DNA of 64,000 nucleotides from Klebsormidium nitens (GCA_000708835.1 DF237137.1:90414-154413); one strand, 5' to 3'. Positions 10,421-22,800 are shown, counted from the first letter of the stretch. Made by a program: numbers and translations. Notes: a model not told the origin generated them from the sequence alone.

Positions 10421-13400
10421 ATGGAGCCAGGTCGAAAGCGGCCGGAGTCATGCGTCAGGCCGAGCATTCGTGAGGCGATGCGCAGGAATCGCGACCAGAT
10501 CATATCAGACATGCCCGGCTTCGAGTTGCTCAGCGAGCCTCTCGTCATGAAATACTTCAAGACGTTGGCCGAGTTGTTCAACTTTGCAGGCTCCTACTTC
10601 GATTCGGAAAGGCTGTTGCTTTTGGCTAGACAAGACCCAGAATTTGGGAACTACAGCTACTACGCGGTCACGATTGATGCTTTTCTCAAAAGGTGAGCCT
10701 GCAACAAGCCAGTGCAATTCGTTGTGGTTGAGACACGTGATGAAGAACACCTCGAACCTGATCTTTGAGCCAATCGATTGTCAATGTAGTTTTAGGACTC
10801 TAAATCAGTATCACAGCTCAGGCTTCCATTATCACGATCATCCATCAATCGAGTTGCGCATACTAATCAGTGACGATGATCAGCTGACAGTACCAAATGC
10901 CTATTTCAACGCAGCTTCCAGGCCAATAGGCTTCAATGGCAACACACTTACGAAATCTTCCAAACGGTGAGCCCTCAATATGCTCTGAATCTTTCATGGC
11001 AGGTCCTAAACCTTGCAGAATCTATCTTCCAAGCCGCGTATCAATCCCATGTTGAAAGATTTTCGAACGCGACTCTTTCCTTTCTGCGATCTCGCTGACT
11101 TTCCTCTTCGAAATTGCAGGGGCGGCGATGTCACTTGTTTTTTGACCTGGAGTACCGCAAGGCTTGCAACCCCAACCTGTCGGCACATGATCTGGTGGAT
11201 ACAGTGCTCTTGATCACCGAAGAGATCTGTCGAGAAACATATGGAACGGGGATCTGGAGAGAACGCATCGTTGAATTAGACGCCTCGTATGCCAGTAAGC
11301 ATACCTGAACCATCACTGAATCATTCAAAATGTGGAAGAGTAGAGTCGTCACTTTCAATCTGGATGTTCGCAAACAAGATGGATTCGCTGGTGAATACAT
11401 TGGTTCGACATGCACTTCATTGGCAAGGATCATCATTGAACGCTCTCGTTTTTTGCAGGCAAGTTCAGCCGGCACATCATAGTTCCCGTTTACGGCAGGT
11501 GCTTCGCAAACGTCCATGAAGACATGAAGTGCTTCGTTGACAAGGTCAGTAGACATCGCCATACGTTTCAAGCTTATGCTGAAGGTTGAATCTCATTCAC
11601 CCTCAGTCACTTGTCTGCAGATTGAAGTCGATTCTTTTTTAACGAAACACCTGCCTTTTGCTGCTTTCTAGATATGCGCAAAGATCTACCAGCTGGCGCA
11701 ATCAGGGGACGAGTCTGCGAAGCGACTACTGGTAAACCAAGGACCGAATCTGCCTCAGACTCTGGTCATTGACCATTCAGTTTACACAAAGACAAGACAC
11801 TTCCGAACCATCTTCTCCACCAAACAGCAAGGCCCAGACGTTCCGTTCACCCCGACCTGCAGATTGTTCACCGAACAGGTAAGGTCTATACATGGAAGAG
11901 CCGGGCTAACTCTGCTGGTTTCCCAGGCCTCAGGAAACGACACGAACGAAAGATCCAACGTAACTTGCTTTTGGAAGCAGCTTGCGGAAACAATTTGTCC
12001 ATCGACTCACATGTATCTTACTGTCTCCGTCTTGCAGAACCTGACTCATCAAATCACGCACTCGTTCGCCTCTCTGGTGCCTTTGTCTAGTACACCACTT
12101 CCCTCACTTCAAACGCCGGAGGTGACCCCGACACCCTTCTCCAATTCCAGATCGTCTCCCAATAAGCAGAGTAGCAAAATCAATCTAGGCTTAGTTCTGA
12201 AGTCTGAAGAGCAGTATGACGCGTCTGGATATCATTACTTACAATAATTCGGCTGCTCTGCAGGACCATTCTGCTCAAAGTGACAAGGCGACACCAACCG
12301 GAACATCTGCAGTGAGCACAAACGGGTCAATTCACATCAGAAGCCTGGAGGACTTCGTGACGGCGTCCGTTCGAGTTTTCTCACGATCACTATCACGATC
12401 ACGAGGTTCGGCCAAAAAAGTCCACTGCACTGTCATCTCTTAATGCTTCCAGTTTTCATGCATCCCATCCTCCTACGCAATCTGCACACACAAGCTTAAC
12501 TCGAAGAATTTAGGTTCACCTCTCAGCCAGCCTTTTTAAACACGCAGGCGCGAGCATAACGTCCAGAATCATCATCAACAAGGCTTTTCTATCGTACTCG
12601 TTTAAAGGCTTCAAGTTCTGCCAAAACGTCAACCGAAACCATACGCAGAACAACGGTGAGCCCCAAGAACAAAACACTCCTCGCACATAAGCTTCGGCTT
12701 TCCTGTACCTGAAAACCCCCGGCTTGCTTCTTTATTCTCGCAGTCATTGAGCCCCATCCCACGAGTCTCCTTCAGACAACAAACTCCGCGTTTAAAACAC
12801 TCTTCTTGCAGTCTACATGGTAGTGGACCTGGTTCAAGGAGTATTCTACCAAAAATGCCACGCCCCTGCATGCCAAGGTGAGATCATCAGCTGCTAGCAG
12901 CAACGCAATAAACGTGCAAAGCATTTAAACATAAGAATGCCTTGATCTAGTGCTGAGCACATTATTCAGAACTGAAAAGACACTAAACAACTTTTGCCTT
13001 GCAGCAATAGGATACAGGTCTCCGTTCAAGTCGCTGCCAAACAGTCTGGTCGAAGAAGCGAGGGCGGCGGTTTGCAAAGCTCTGGGGCAAAGCTCACCTG
13101 CGAAGTCTCCTGCGTGGGGGGAGCTCGAGGAAGTAGACCCAGCTTTTACTTCCGCCGTGAGTTGAAACGATCCACGAATTGAATCAGTTCTTGATTTCTT
13201 ACGATTTCCATTCTTATTCGTCGGTACACAACAGGCGAGTTGCATCGAACTGTGTTTTAGTACTTTTCGTGAGTTGAGCAAATCTTGTCTTTTCCCATGC
13301 AGGCCCTGCAAGTTCTACACGCGCTCGAAGATCGCCCCACGAAAAAGGCGAAGGCAGAGCAAGCCCCGGAGACACAGGTGGGAAATCCGGTTCCCGCCAT

Positions 13401-14250
13401 ACTCGATCGTGTGATTCAGCTTCTTTCAAGAACATACAAGTCACACGCATCGAAAACAAGTTTCCCAGGTGCTCGCGCTGAGGCCAAACATGATTTGCAG
13501 ACAAGGCCACTCCCCGCCGAGCTGGAAGTCCAAAATGCGGCCGCTTCAACCCCAAGCAGATTGATGCCCCGAACTCCGGACGAAATCAGCTTTCCTGCAT
13601 ATCTCACGGTGAGCGGTGCCAATTCATGTTATCTGACCAAACATTGAAGTACAGAGAGTCTATTCTTTTCCGGGTGGAAAACCTTTGAATCTGGTTAATG
13701 CACATTGGGTTAAATCTAAACCATATTTCACACCGCGACTTCATAGAGTTTCGGATACGACGCTTCAGACTAACAATGCCCTTTCTTTACTGACAATGCC
13801 CATCTTTCAAACGGCTCGTCCCCTGCTGACGTCAGCGCCTGGAACGCTGACAGCGGAGCCTCTCAGATCCAGAAAGCGGCATCAAAAGTTTCTCGTGGTA
13901 CAGCTTGAAACACGTATGGAGCACAAGACCAACAGCCTTTCGCAACCTTTCAGGTGGACAGGGCACGCGCGAATGTCGACTCGGAGGCGGCCGGGGGAGG
14001 GCCAGCGGAATGGGGCGCTGATGCGCGGCCGCTCGAGACGGCCCCGGGCGACGCTGACGTCAGCGAGCAGTTGTTGAACGAGACCGGGCAGGGAAACGGG
14101 CACGCGGTCGGGGGAGAGCCCTCGGGGTGGGGCGCCGATGCGCGCGAGCAGCCCACGCAGCCGCTGACGGACGCCGCAGCGGAGGAGGGCGGCGACACGC
14201 AGCCCCTCGAGCCGGCCCTGGACGAAGCTAATGCGAGCGTATTGGGCTAA
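10421..14250 (+). CDS. PRIMPOL: DNA primase-polymerase PrimPol (archaeo-eukaryotic primase fold)
   Basis: Exons 10421-10692, 10915-10966, 11120-11294, 11459-11544 and 11672-11878 join in phase. Later exons begin at 12038, about 12263, 12548 (to 12655), 12812 (to 12877), 13005, about 13303 and about 13953. Some of their ends are uncertain. The AEP catalytic core is clear: HLFFDLEYRKACNPN (metal-binding DxE motif), KFSRHIIVP with FANVHEDM (the SRHLI motif), and VYTKTRHFRTIFSTKQQG (third motif). A C-terminal zinc knuckle of the CHCC type follows: FCQNVNRNH, then YQKCHAPAC. These match animal and plant PrimPol in order. The enzyme restarts stalled replication forks by re-priming and does translesion synthesis in nucleus and mitochondria. 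The tail from about 13950 is acidic and repetitive (EWGADAR, GWGADAR) and may bind partners such as RPA, by analogy only. Confidence 0.88.
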
Positions 14251-14681
14251 TTGCCAATTGCAGATGGGTAGTTCGAGCGTTGATGATGTCGGCGAATGTG
14301 GTTACATCTTTGTCAGGACCTATTGAGACACAGAGTTGAGATTCAGGTCAGCGGCGCTCTACAGTTGCAGTCTTTCTATACGTGGGAAACATTTCCGACG
14401 CCTTGCTATAAGTCCGCCTTGACGCCTGTGCGACCTGTGTAGAACTCGCTGGAAGATATATACCAAGCCTGTTAACGTTCCGATTCGATCAGAGTGTGGA
14501 AAATATATGTACATGCTTTAAAGAGACGCTTCCAGAGCGAAACAGTATTCTGTCTTTGGTTACTGGAAACACATGAGAAGACCGTACCCAGAATCCGGCA
14601 TGATCATGAATAAGTCACGATGAATCAAAGCTGTGCTTGGCCAACAAACGCAAGAATGAAGCTTGTCAGGATATATGCAAG

Positions 14682-15560
14682 TCAATCTCATCATTCTCCT
14701 CGTTCTCCTCAATGAGAAGAATGAGGCGGAGGAGAACGATGAGGGCCGGGGTAAAGGCGCCCCCGAAGGATGAGGATGTGAGGCATAATGAACGGGAAAG
14801 CATTTGCACCCGTACTCATCCTCCTCCTCATTCTCCTCAATGAGAAGAATGAGGCGGAGGAGAGCGATGAGGGCGGGGGTAGAGGCGACCCCGAGGATGA
14901 GAATGAGTGCGCAAAATGAACGGAAGAATATTCTTACCCGCCCTCATCGTCCTCCTCATTCCCCTNNNNNNNNNNNNNNNNNNNNNNNNNNNNNNNNNNN
15001 NNNNNNNNNNNNNNNNNNNNNNNNNNNNNNNNNNNNNNNNNNNNNNNNNNNNNNNNNNNNNNNNNNNNNNNNNNNNNNNNNNNNNNNNNNNNNNNNNNNN
15101 NNNNNNNNNNNNNNNNNNNNNNNNNNNNNNNNNNNNNNNNNNNNNNNNNNNNNNNNNNNNNNNNNNNNNNNNNNNNNNNNNNNNNNNNNNNNNNNNNNNN
15201 NNNNNNNNNNNNNNNNNNNNNNNNNNNNNNNNNNNNNNNNNNNNNNNNNNNNNNNNNNNNNNNNNNNNNNNNNNNNNNNNNNNNNNNNNNNNNNNNNNNN
15301 NNNNNNNNNNNNNNNNNNNNNNNNNNNNNNNNNNNNNNNNNNNNNNNNNNNNNNNNNNNNNNNNNNNNNNNNNNNNNNNNNNNNNNNNNNNNNNNNNNNN
15401 NNNNNNNNNNNNNNNNNNNNNNNNNNNNNNNNNNNNNNNNNNNNNNNNNNNNNNNNNNNNNCTTACCCGCCCTCATCGTCCTCCTCATTCCCCTCAATGA
15501 GAAGAATGAGGCGGAGGAGGACGATGAGGGCGGGGGTAGAGGCGCCCCCAAGAATGAGCA
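14682..15560. repeat. Tandem array of about 128-bp GATGAGG repeat units, interrupted by a gap
   Basis: Each unit contains cctcctcattc-cctcaatgag followed by aagaatgaggcggaggag, so each has a near-perfect inverted core (ctcattctcctca / tgagaagaatgag), then gatgagggcgggg-agaggcgccccc. The core occurs at about 14711, 14839 and 15495, and would next fall at 14967, exactly at the edge of the gap. Downstream, 15560-15735 is a related gatgag-rich tail. No gene is supported here. Confidence 0.75.
14966..15461. other. Assembly gap of 496 unknown bases inside the repeat array
   Basis: A run of N. The 33 bases to the left (14933-14965) and the 33 bases to the right (15462-15494) are identical, both starting cttacccgccctcatcg. 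This suggests the two contig ends overlap and the gap size is arbitrary. Any reading frame drawn across it is meaningless. Confidence 0.9.
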
Positions 15561-15757
15561 AAGTGAGACGGATGAGAAAGATGAGTATGAGGCCTACAAT
15601 GAAAAGGTGAACGGAAGGATGAGGAAAGTGAATCTTTCCGTCTCACTGGATGAGAGAAATGAGGAGTTCAGTGAGGAGAATGAGAAAATTCATCCCGGCT
15701 CCGGGTGAGTTCACCCGGGACTAGGATGAAAGGAGGAGGATGAGGATGAGACCCGAA

Positions 15758-15997
15758 TCATGTAATTCTTACATCTCCATTGGTACTTCGTGCATTGTCA
15801 GGCAGCAAGACCGAGCTTCGCTTGGGTTCAATAACCACACTATGCGTCCTGCAAAACTCTGCCGTAACAAAGTTGTGAGTCGCGCCCGAATCAAAGAGAA
15901 TGTTCGCTTCGGATCCTGCAGCTTTGCATCCAAAAAGCATGCGTAGAGAACTCGACTTTGCAGCAGCACTGATAACGTGAATTGCACCTCTCGTCAA
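15758..15997 (-). pseudogene. Retroelement aspartic protease fragment (Ty3/gypsy-like)
   Basis: A 79-codon stretch contains ILFDSGATHNFV, the D-S-G-A active-site motif with the THNF context typical of retropepsin-like domains in plant Ty3/gypsy elements. A hydrophobic run stands before it and an LLPDN-like segment after. No gag, reverse transcriptase, integrase or LTR is recognisable on either side, so I read it as an isolated relic. Whether it is expressed cannot be told. Confidence 0.6.
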
Positions 15998-17109
15998 AAC
16001 CGCTTCCCTTGAGGCTCTGTTAGGACCTGGCCCGTTTACTGTCTAGACTCCCTTTGATCACTTTGATTCGCGAATCTAACCTTTTTTCACGGCGGATACA
16101 CCACTTTTTGCATGGCTGATTAATCGGCTCAGCTGCGCCGGGCAACTGCAGGTGAATGCATCTTGACCCCCGGGGCGGGACCCCGGTTAGTAGGTTATGC
16201 AGTCCTCACAAAAATTGCAGCTGCGTGAGCCAAGCGCTGGTCGGTTCTTCGGAGGCCAGATTGCATATTACTCAAAGTCCATCTAATAGTCGAAGTCATG
16301 TCAAGGTTTCATGTTTAGCGTATAAGGTTGCGCGTCGACCGAAAATCTACCACCCCCCACTTTGATGTTGTCAGACCACGTGGTTCTGGAAACCCTGGTT
16401 TCGGCAATGGTTTGCAGCAAACCCTCCACATCTGTGCGCCCTATATTACCCATTTCTGCACCAAAATGCTCTATCCAAAGCACCTGGGCAATGGCCATGA
16501 GTGGTGGCCATTGCCGGCAAGGCTTCTTTGAGCAAAGAAGATGCTCATTTGATACTTATAGGCGACACAATCACCCCAGTGTTGCAAACCTCTTACAAAC
16601 CCATATTTATGAAAAACATGCCTCTGATTGGCTCAGAAACCTGGGATGACCTCGGAGGTTTTCGGTCGACGCGCAACCTGACCTTTGACAACCGACATAA
16701 CGTCTCATCCACTTGTTCTTTGAAGTGACCGGCTTCCTTTTTTAGCTCAATTGCAGACGTACGATCCCGAAGTCAATCACGAGGTTCATGTCTTCTCTTT
16801 GGGTGCATCGATTTGTGATGTATGTGCTGATTAAGCCATTTGGCTGAAGGTTGGCATATTTGTCGCAAATTTTGTCCTCGATCAGACGTCAAGTTCATTA
16901 AATTGTATAACCGGTTGACTCGATTATAAAACAAGCTTCCTTTGAGTTTCAAATTCACATGTTACGCAGTCAATTGCAATTGCGCGAGCCGCAGAGCCAG
17001 CCCGAGTATCTCCCACCCCCTTCGAGCCCACATTTGGACTTACCACCAAATTAATATACTCAGAACTATATTCAGAACTACCCTCCGAGCGACTGTCCAT
17101 GTTGGATGA
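15998..17109. other. Gene-poor region around the foldback element
   Basis: About 1.1 kb without a supported gene. Apart from the foldback element (16325-16679), a loose direct repeat is visible: ttatgcagtc followed by aattgcagctgcgtgagcc near 16195-16235, and ttacgcagtc followed by aattgcaattgcgcgagcc near 16963-16990. These could be ends of a decayed element. Confidence 0.4.
16325..16679. mobile_element. 355-bp foldback/MITE-like element with 21-bp perfect terminal inverted repeats
   Basis: The left end (16325-16345) and right end (16659-16679) are exact reverse complements over 21 bases, built around cgcgtcgaccgaaaa. The inverted symmetry continues imperfectly inward, for example cgccctatatt against cgcctataagt. 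It closes on a strong central hairpin, ggcaatggcca / tggccattgcc, at about 16490-16519. The whole element can therefore fold as one long stem. It has no coding capacity. No clear target-site duplication is visible. Confidence 0.65.
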
Positions 17110-19348
17110 TCAGCTTTTTGGAACCATGAGTGGCCCGATATTGTCTCCGCTTTCCTTGTTGTGCGCATTATGAGAACCATCACAATGAGGGAACTGCAAA
17201 GAAGAGGGAAAACGGCGTCAGGAGAGGTGAGCAAATGAATAGGTTTCTACATTTTGTTGCATAACGATTCTCCCACGCAGATCTTGGAAGGCAAATGGTG
17301 CAAATGGAAGGCTACAATTCACATCGTCCGCAAGCAGAATGCGTCTAGAAAGTGCGCTCTGAGAATAAATCAGATCGACTGAAGGCGACGTTTCGTAATG
17401 GAATCGTCCCTTTCCCAAGTATGCCGGACAGCACCTATATAGGTCAGCAGGCTCAAAACCAGTCACAGCTGATTTGGCGGGTCGATATGCAAAGCCTCGA
17501 TTGAAAGCTGAGCAACTGCCTCGAAACTACAGGTTCTAGCTCAAGCCTTGAAAAGGGACTCCCACGCGATCGCTTACCGTTTTCGACTTCCAGCACCGGC
17601 AATACGCCGTTTTGTCCTCCCTCTTTTCGGGTACGTAATCGACCACTTTAGCTAATGTCTGCAAGGGAGGCACGTGACACATCAGCCACGTAGAGGCACA
17701 ACAAAACGTCGAATTGCAGGAAAGCGAAGTTCTCAGCTCCCGGCGTTGGCGTCTTGCGGCATCCCTGAAGGGCAGTTCTTTTTCAATGAAACACAAGAAG
17801 GTTTTCTAACAAACTCTGCCCTTCTCACCAGGCGACCTAAAGAAGATGGTATATCAAAAGGCAAAACCCGAAAAAGGCAGGAAAACGTAAATTAAAGGCG
17901 AAGTAAAGATGGAGGCCACGATTCTCGGAGCGCTGGCTGCTTACCTTCTTGATATTGTGATTGATCTGCACCTGGTTCGCCCCTCCTTTTGCAGCGATCA
18001 CCCCGAGCAACTGGCTCAACGCAAACACGGATAAGAGGTGCACAACAATGAGCGTCCCTAGCAGGGGGGCAAGCTTCACCCAGTCGCCAGTGTCGAGGCC
18101 AAGGAAGCCCTGGGCCGTCTTGGGCAGGGGCAAACCCTGGGGTTGAGAAGTCAAACCATGTTTTAGTGTTCGCGAGATGGCAAGGAAGCGAAGGGGGGGA
18201 GTTCTTAGTTGGTGTAGAGTCTGCAGCGGCAGTGAAATCTTATACTGTGGCTAACTACTAGGAGGTCAGTTTATCTCAACAATAGGTTGGTTGCTGAGAC
18301 AGTAGGAAGGAAAATGAATCGGCAGGACAGAACCGCACGGTTGAAGAAAGCGCGGCTGACAGCGCTGGAGAAAGCATGAAAAAGGCACCGTCATTTCTGC
18401 CCCAACTGTGAGATTTAATTTATTCTGGGAACTACCTCAAAAATCTATATGGGGCGATGGTTTGTTATCAGAAAAAAGTCCAGCTTCAGGATAGCAACCG
18501 TTGACTGGACGAGTGAAGGACAACTCTCGGGGCAGAAAGCAGGTGTGATGACCTCCTGAGAGTTGCAGAAATGCTCAGTTGCCCTCTTTCCAAGCATTTG
18601 ATTGGCGCCCGGTGTATAAAGACTTAATCACGGAGGGCCAAATGGTGGTAGCGCGACACAAGGCTTTTAGACCTTTGTTGCAGACCAAATGATAGATCAA
18701 AGCATGTGGGCCATGAATGCAACTAAAAGAATGGGTTGCGCTTCAACCTTCTCATCTGGAGTAGTTCTTCCAGATCAGATGCACAATGCAATTTACAGCG
18801 AGATATTTCCATGCCCTTCTCGTCTGTTGATGATGAGATTCGAGTATAAAATGGGCTCTGGAATCACAACGCCCACAGAGCACCCAACAGCTGACGGAGG
18901 GAGGCGGCATTCAGAGTTCACAATTTGTTCATATTCCACAAATCCACAAAAGCAAAAGTAAACAAGGAAACAAGGAAGCGGTGACACAACCAACACTGTG
19001 AGAGGCTTTCGCACACCAACAAGTATCTATTTGCTCACAACTCAAAAACCAATGAGTCCCATTCAAGCTCCTCAAATCATCCAAATTCCAATCAGTTCTC
19101 CTTGAACACAATAGATGATGCACAGAGAGCTTCCAGTAGCTGTCAAGGAACTCTGGGTGGTTCCCATTACGCATTGCGTCTGACCACTGAAAGCTCCAGC
19201 CGATGCAAGCCTCGCCGAACTTGACTGGGCTAGATTGAACCAGCTCAGGGAGCTGGAATGCTGTAGATTTCACCTTCAGATAGGCAGGCACGTCTCTTGT
19301 GATGGCTACTTGCAGCCTCTCTACGGCAGCGTCCAGAAATGCGGCCAT
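17110..19348 (-). CDS. CISD2-like NEET protein (2Fe-2S, membrane-anchored)
   Basis: Four phase-0 exons (19348-19274, 18136-17945, 17658-17578, 17193-17110) encode exactly 143 aa. The CDGSH domain is complete across the last two exons: KVVDYVPEKREDKTAYCRC, then FPHCDGSHNAHNKESGDNIG. It gives the C-x-C...C...H cluster ligands (C-R-C, C-D-G-S-H). The N-terminus has DVPAYLK, then GLPLPKTAQGFLGLDTGDW, then a hydrophobic segment LLGTLIVVHLLSVFALSQLL. This is the arrangement of animal CISD2, which sits in ER or outer mitochondrial membrane. The well-known land-plant NEET instead has a cleavable plastid/mitochondrial leader. The likely role is Fe-S and iron/redox handling at a cytosol-facing membrane. 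It is head-to-head with the MYND esterase gene. Confidence 0.9.
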
Positions 19349-19830
19349 GGCGCCTTAGACAAGGAGAGAGAAGCGTGTGTTAAAAAGGTTTCAGCAACTG
19401 AGAAGGGAAAACTTTTCGGAAGATGCCAGGACTCTGACGACCATCATTCACAATACAATGCAATCCTGGCTGCAATACCAGCACTGGCCAGTGTCTTGAA
19501 TTTAAAATTATGCTTTCTTCAGCTGCAGATGAACGGAGGGCATGCTTCAACGCGCGCGCGGCGCGGCTCGATTCTTCGAGGCTTAGTAAGTTAGTAGGCG
19601 GCAGGCTTCGACTAAACCACGGGCGAACGCGAAACCTGACGGTCCCTCCATGCCCGGGCGCGTGCTCGCGCTTGCTTGACCTGCAATGCAATGGCGAAGC
19701 GCGGGGTGGGCCGCAGCTAAAACATGGCAGCAATTGCCAGCGTTGGACGCAGAAGGCGCCTGCAGTCCACGTAAAACTCTTTGGTCCTAGCCAAAGCCCG
19801 TCTTGTGTGTCCTTTCTTCGATCCTCTCCA
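19349..19830. promoter_or_regulatory. Shared upstream region of NEET and MYND-esterase genes
   Basis: Fewer than 500 bp separate the NEET ATG from the esterase Met at 19831. An in-frame upstream ATG at 19510 would shorten the spacer to about 160 bp. The segment around 19550-19570 is GC-rich (gcgcgcgcggcgcgg). No TATA box stands out. Confidence 0.4.
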
Positions 19831-22800
19831 ATGCGCTGCAGTGAGTGCAGCAAGGAGGGCGCCGCATTGCGATGCTCCCGCTGCAAACGCGTCTTCTATT
19901 GCAGCAAGGCCTGTCAGCAAAGAGACTGGCCAACACACAAGCGAACCTGCAGTCCTGGGGCCCTGCCTGAAGCAGAGTCTGTTGTCAATCAAGCGGGCAC
20001 CACTGGCGGGGGATCCCCTCAGAACTTGGAAGTGAGGCCAGTGGTGGTGAGGGAGAAGCGGGCGCCCATAAGGGAAGACTTTCCAGAGGGGCTGAGGGAG
20101 TATGTATATGAGAGGAGCGTTGATGGGGTGGAGGAGAACCTGCTGATCTTGTTGCATGGGCTGGGGGACACGTGCAAGCCGTGAGTAATGCTGACGATTC
20201 ATGTTTCAATCCTAGCAATTCCACCAGTTTAAAGCCCCTTTCGAATGAGGATCTGTCCTTTTCTTCTGCTGCTTGCCGCTGATCAATTGATCAGCATGTC
20301 CTCCGAAACTCTACAGCTTTGAAATTCCCCTTGCTTTTTCAGATACACACATGGAGGAAGTTCCTGACAAGGACCGATTGTGAGCTGTTGTTCTTGAACG
20401 TATCTCACCACTTTTTTGACATCCTGCTGTGAATTCAGCTCAAGTCCTCTCCTGCTTTCATCAGCCAGGGTCATGCGCACACAGGTTTACAGCGCTTTGC
20501 CTCTTTTTTCCCCCTCATCCGAGGATTTCTTTATATCTCACATCTCGAGATGGACTCATTCCTAGCATCATTGCATCGTTTTCTGCAGCTTCACCACCCT
20601 GGGAAAACGCATGAATCTGCCCCAGACATCCATCCTCGCTCTCTCGGGGCCTATTCAAATCCCCGAAACCGACGGCGGTCGCGCCTGGTTCACCTCTTTT
20701 GATGAAAACTGGGATCTCATTGAGCCTTCCCCGAACGAGACTCAACGCTTGCACAGTTTACGAGTAACCCGCTCTAAACTAAGCCGGTTACTGGATAACC
20801 TGGAAAGTCGGTGCGGTTGGAATAGGGGCCAGATACACTTGTTAGGCTTTTCTCAAGGGGGGCAAGTGGTACTCGACCTGGCGCTGAACTCGTGCGGTGC
20901 GAATAAGCTCGGGGGAGTGGTGAGTGGGCTGACACAGGAAGTGAGAGTGCCTATTTACACCGTTGGTGTGTCATATTTCGGTAGCTCGGGTAGGCAGATC
21001 TCGTGGGGTGTAGAACGATGTGTAGAGTTGCAAGTAGGCTGGAGAGGAATCTCATTTTGAATTGATAGGTTGAGAATCAATACTTGTGAAGTTTGAGGCA
21101 AGAGTTTAGATAGGAAAAAAAGGCTTCTGACCAGTTTTGTTGGGAGGCTTTTGAGTTTTTTCTGCTGGCAATCAGGAGCCGCCATCCGACAAAGTTTGGG
21201 ATGAGGTAGGGCTCAGGGAGATGAAAAGGAGAAAGTAAGTGACAAGAAGCAAAATTTGGAGAGCTGAAAGGCAACTGGTAATCGGGAGTCCTTACAGCAG
21301 GATTGGTTGAAAGACACTGGTAATACTGAATGGATTGAAATCCAGCTTTGGACCTAGTTATCGAGGGCGATTTCACGTCCATGACCATGCTTTGCAGGTC
21401 GCCCTGTCTGCAGCCGTTCTTCCAGAGGCGATCATACAAGCTTCGAAAAGCGATGTGAAGCCGTGTCAAACGGTGAGCGAACCAGTGACGCGTTTTTCGC
21501 AAGCCTTTTGCTTTTGTCAATGTGCGTCATGCACAAACCACGAACTTTCACCTGTAGCTCTATCAGAGTTCTATCGCTGCGAGTTGAGGGAGAATCAAGA
21601 TAGAGTCTTTATGGAGCTCTCGTTTAGAGATCTCCTCTGTTTTGTGGGCCTCGTCTTCAAATCATCCTGTTACCGTTCTGGCTGCTTTTTGCAACTTCGT
21701 TCGTTAGAATTCAACTTATGATCAGTCGCAGCCCGTTGGATGTAACTGGTGACGCCCTTGCTGCAGGCTTGTACGCCGGTCTTGGCTGTGCGGGGCACCG
21801 CCGACGACGTTCTCAGCAAAGCTGACTGGCAAAGGTAAGAGCAGTCTTCTGACTCTGAACTGATTGCCGCTGCATTCGTGGCTCCTACATATACTGGGAT
21901 GTCGGCTTTCAGTTGCACTTGCCGTTTTGACCAGATACGAACATCCTCAACTTCGGATGCTTAGCCGAGGATGAAGTTCATTTGTTGATATGGTTGTATT
22001 GCCTGCCTGCATCTCAAGTGTGAGTATGATTGCCTCGTTTGCCTTTACTTGAAAGCCGGGCAATTTTCTCAAGAGATATACGGGCTCCACTTCACTCTTA
22101 CTCCCTTCCGAACGCGCAGGTCTAATGACTACTACCGTTCTTGCCATCCTGCGGCGGACGTACAGGCGACAGAAGTGCGCAAGGTAAAGTCGTGCTTCGT
22201 TGGTCCATCATGTCACTAGCCGAAAGATGGGTGCGCATCTGTTGATCGATTCTGCAAATTTTCGAGAGTTATCTTCTTCGGACGTAGCTCTGTCTCCGGT
22301 TGCTTTTGACCCCAAGCGGAGAGCTTCCTTTCAAGCGATAACTATGCTGGCTGAGCTTCCTGGATGTTTTTGCTCGTTGTTGCCTCTGTTACGGTGCGAA
22401 AGAGGACGCTGACGTGTGCCCTAACTACGCCGAAACTCGTTCCGCCGTCGTTCCGACAGGTGTCTGAGATCGTCCCCTTTTCCGTTCTGCCTAGTACGAA
22501 CGTCTTGAGCTTTAACTTATGCTCTCGCTGTTGATCATAAATTCTTACTGTCGACCTGTTATGCAGAAAAGCGGCCAGCTTTTCGCTTCATCTGATTCGA
22601 GTCGGCCGTCGCATGTACGTAAAATGGATTCCTCTCGCTCTCTGTACCATACATAAGCTGACATTTCACATGTAGATGTTTAAGGAGTATCTCGCAAATG
22701 TTTTGACGGTACCTTGTTCTGCGACAACCTTTGGCTTCTCTTGCTCGATCCGCAGGGCCATCAGATGGTGTCCAGCGAGGCGGAGATGCGCATTCTGATG

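Noticed and set aside
14804-15610. Long open frame across the N run with Ser-rich and MRRMRRRR peptides
   Set aside because: Most of its length is unknown bases, and the rest is repeat DNA. No domain is present.
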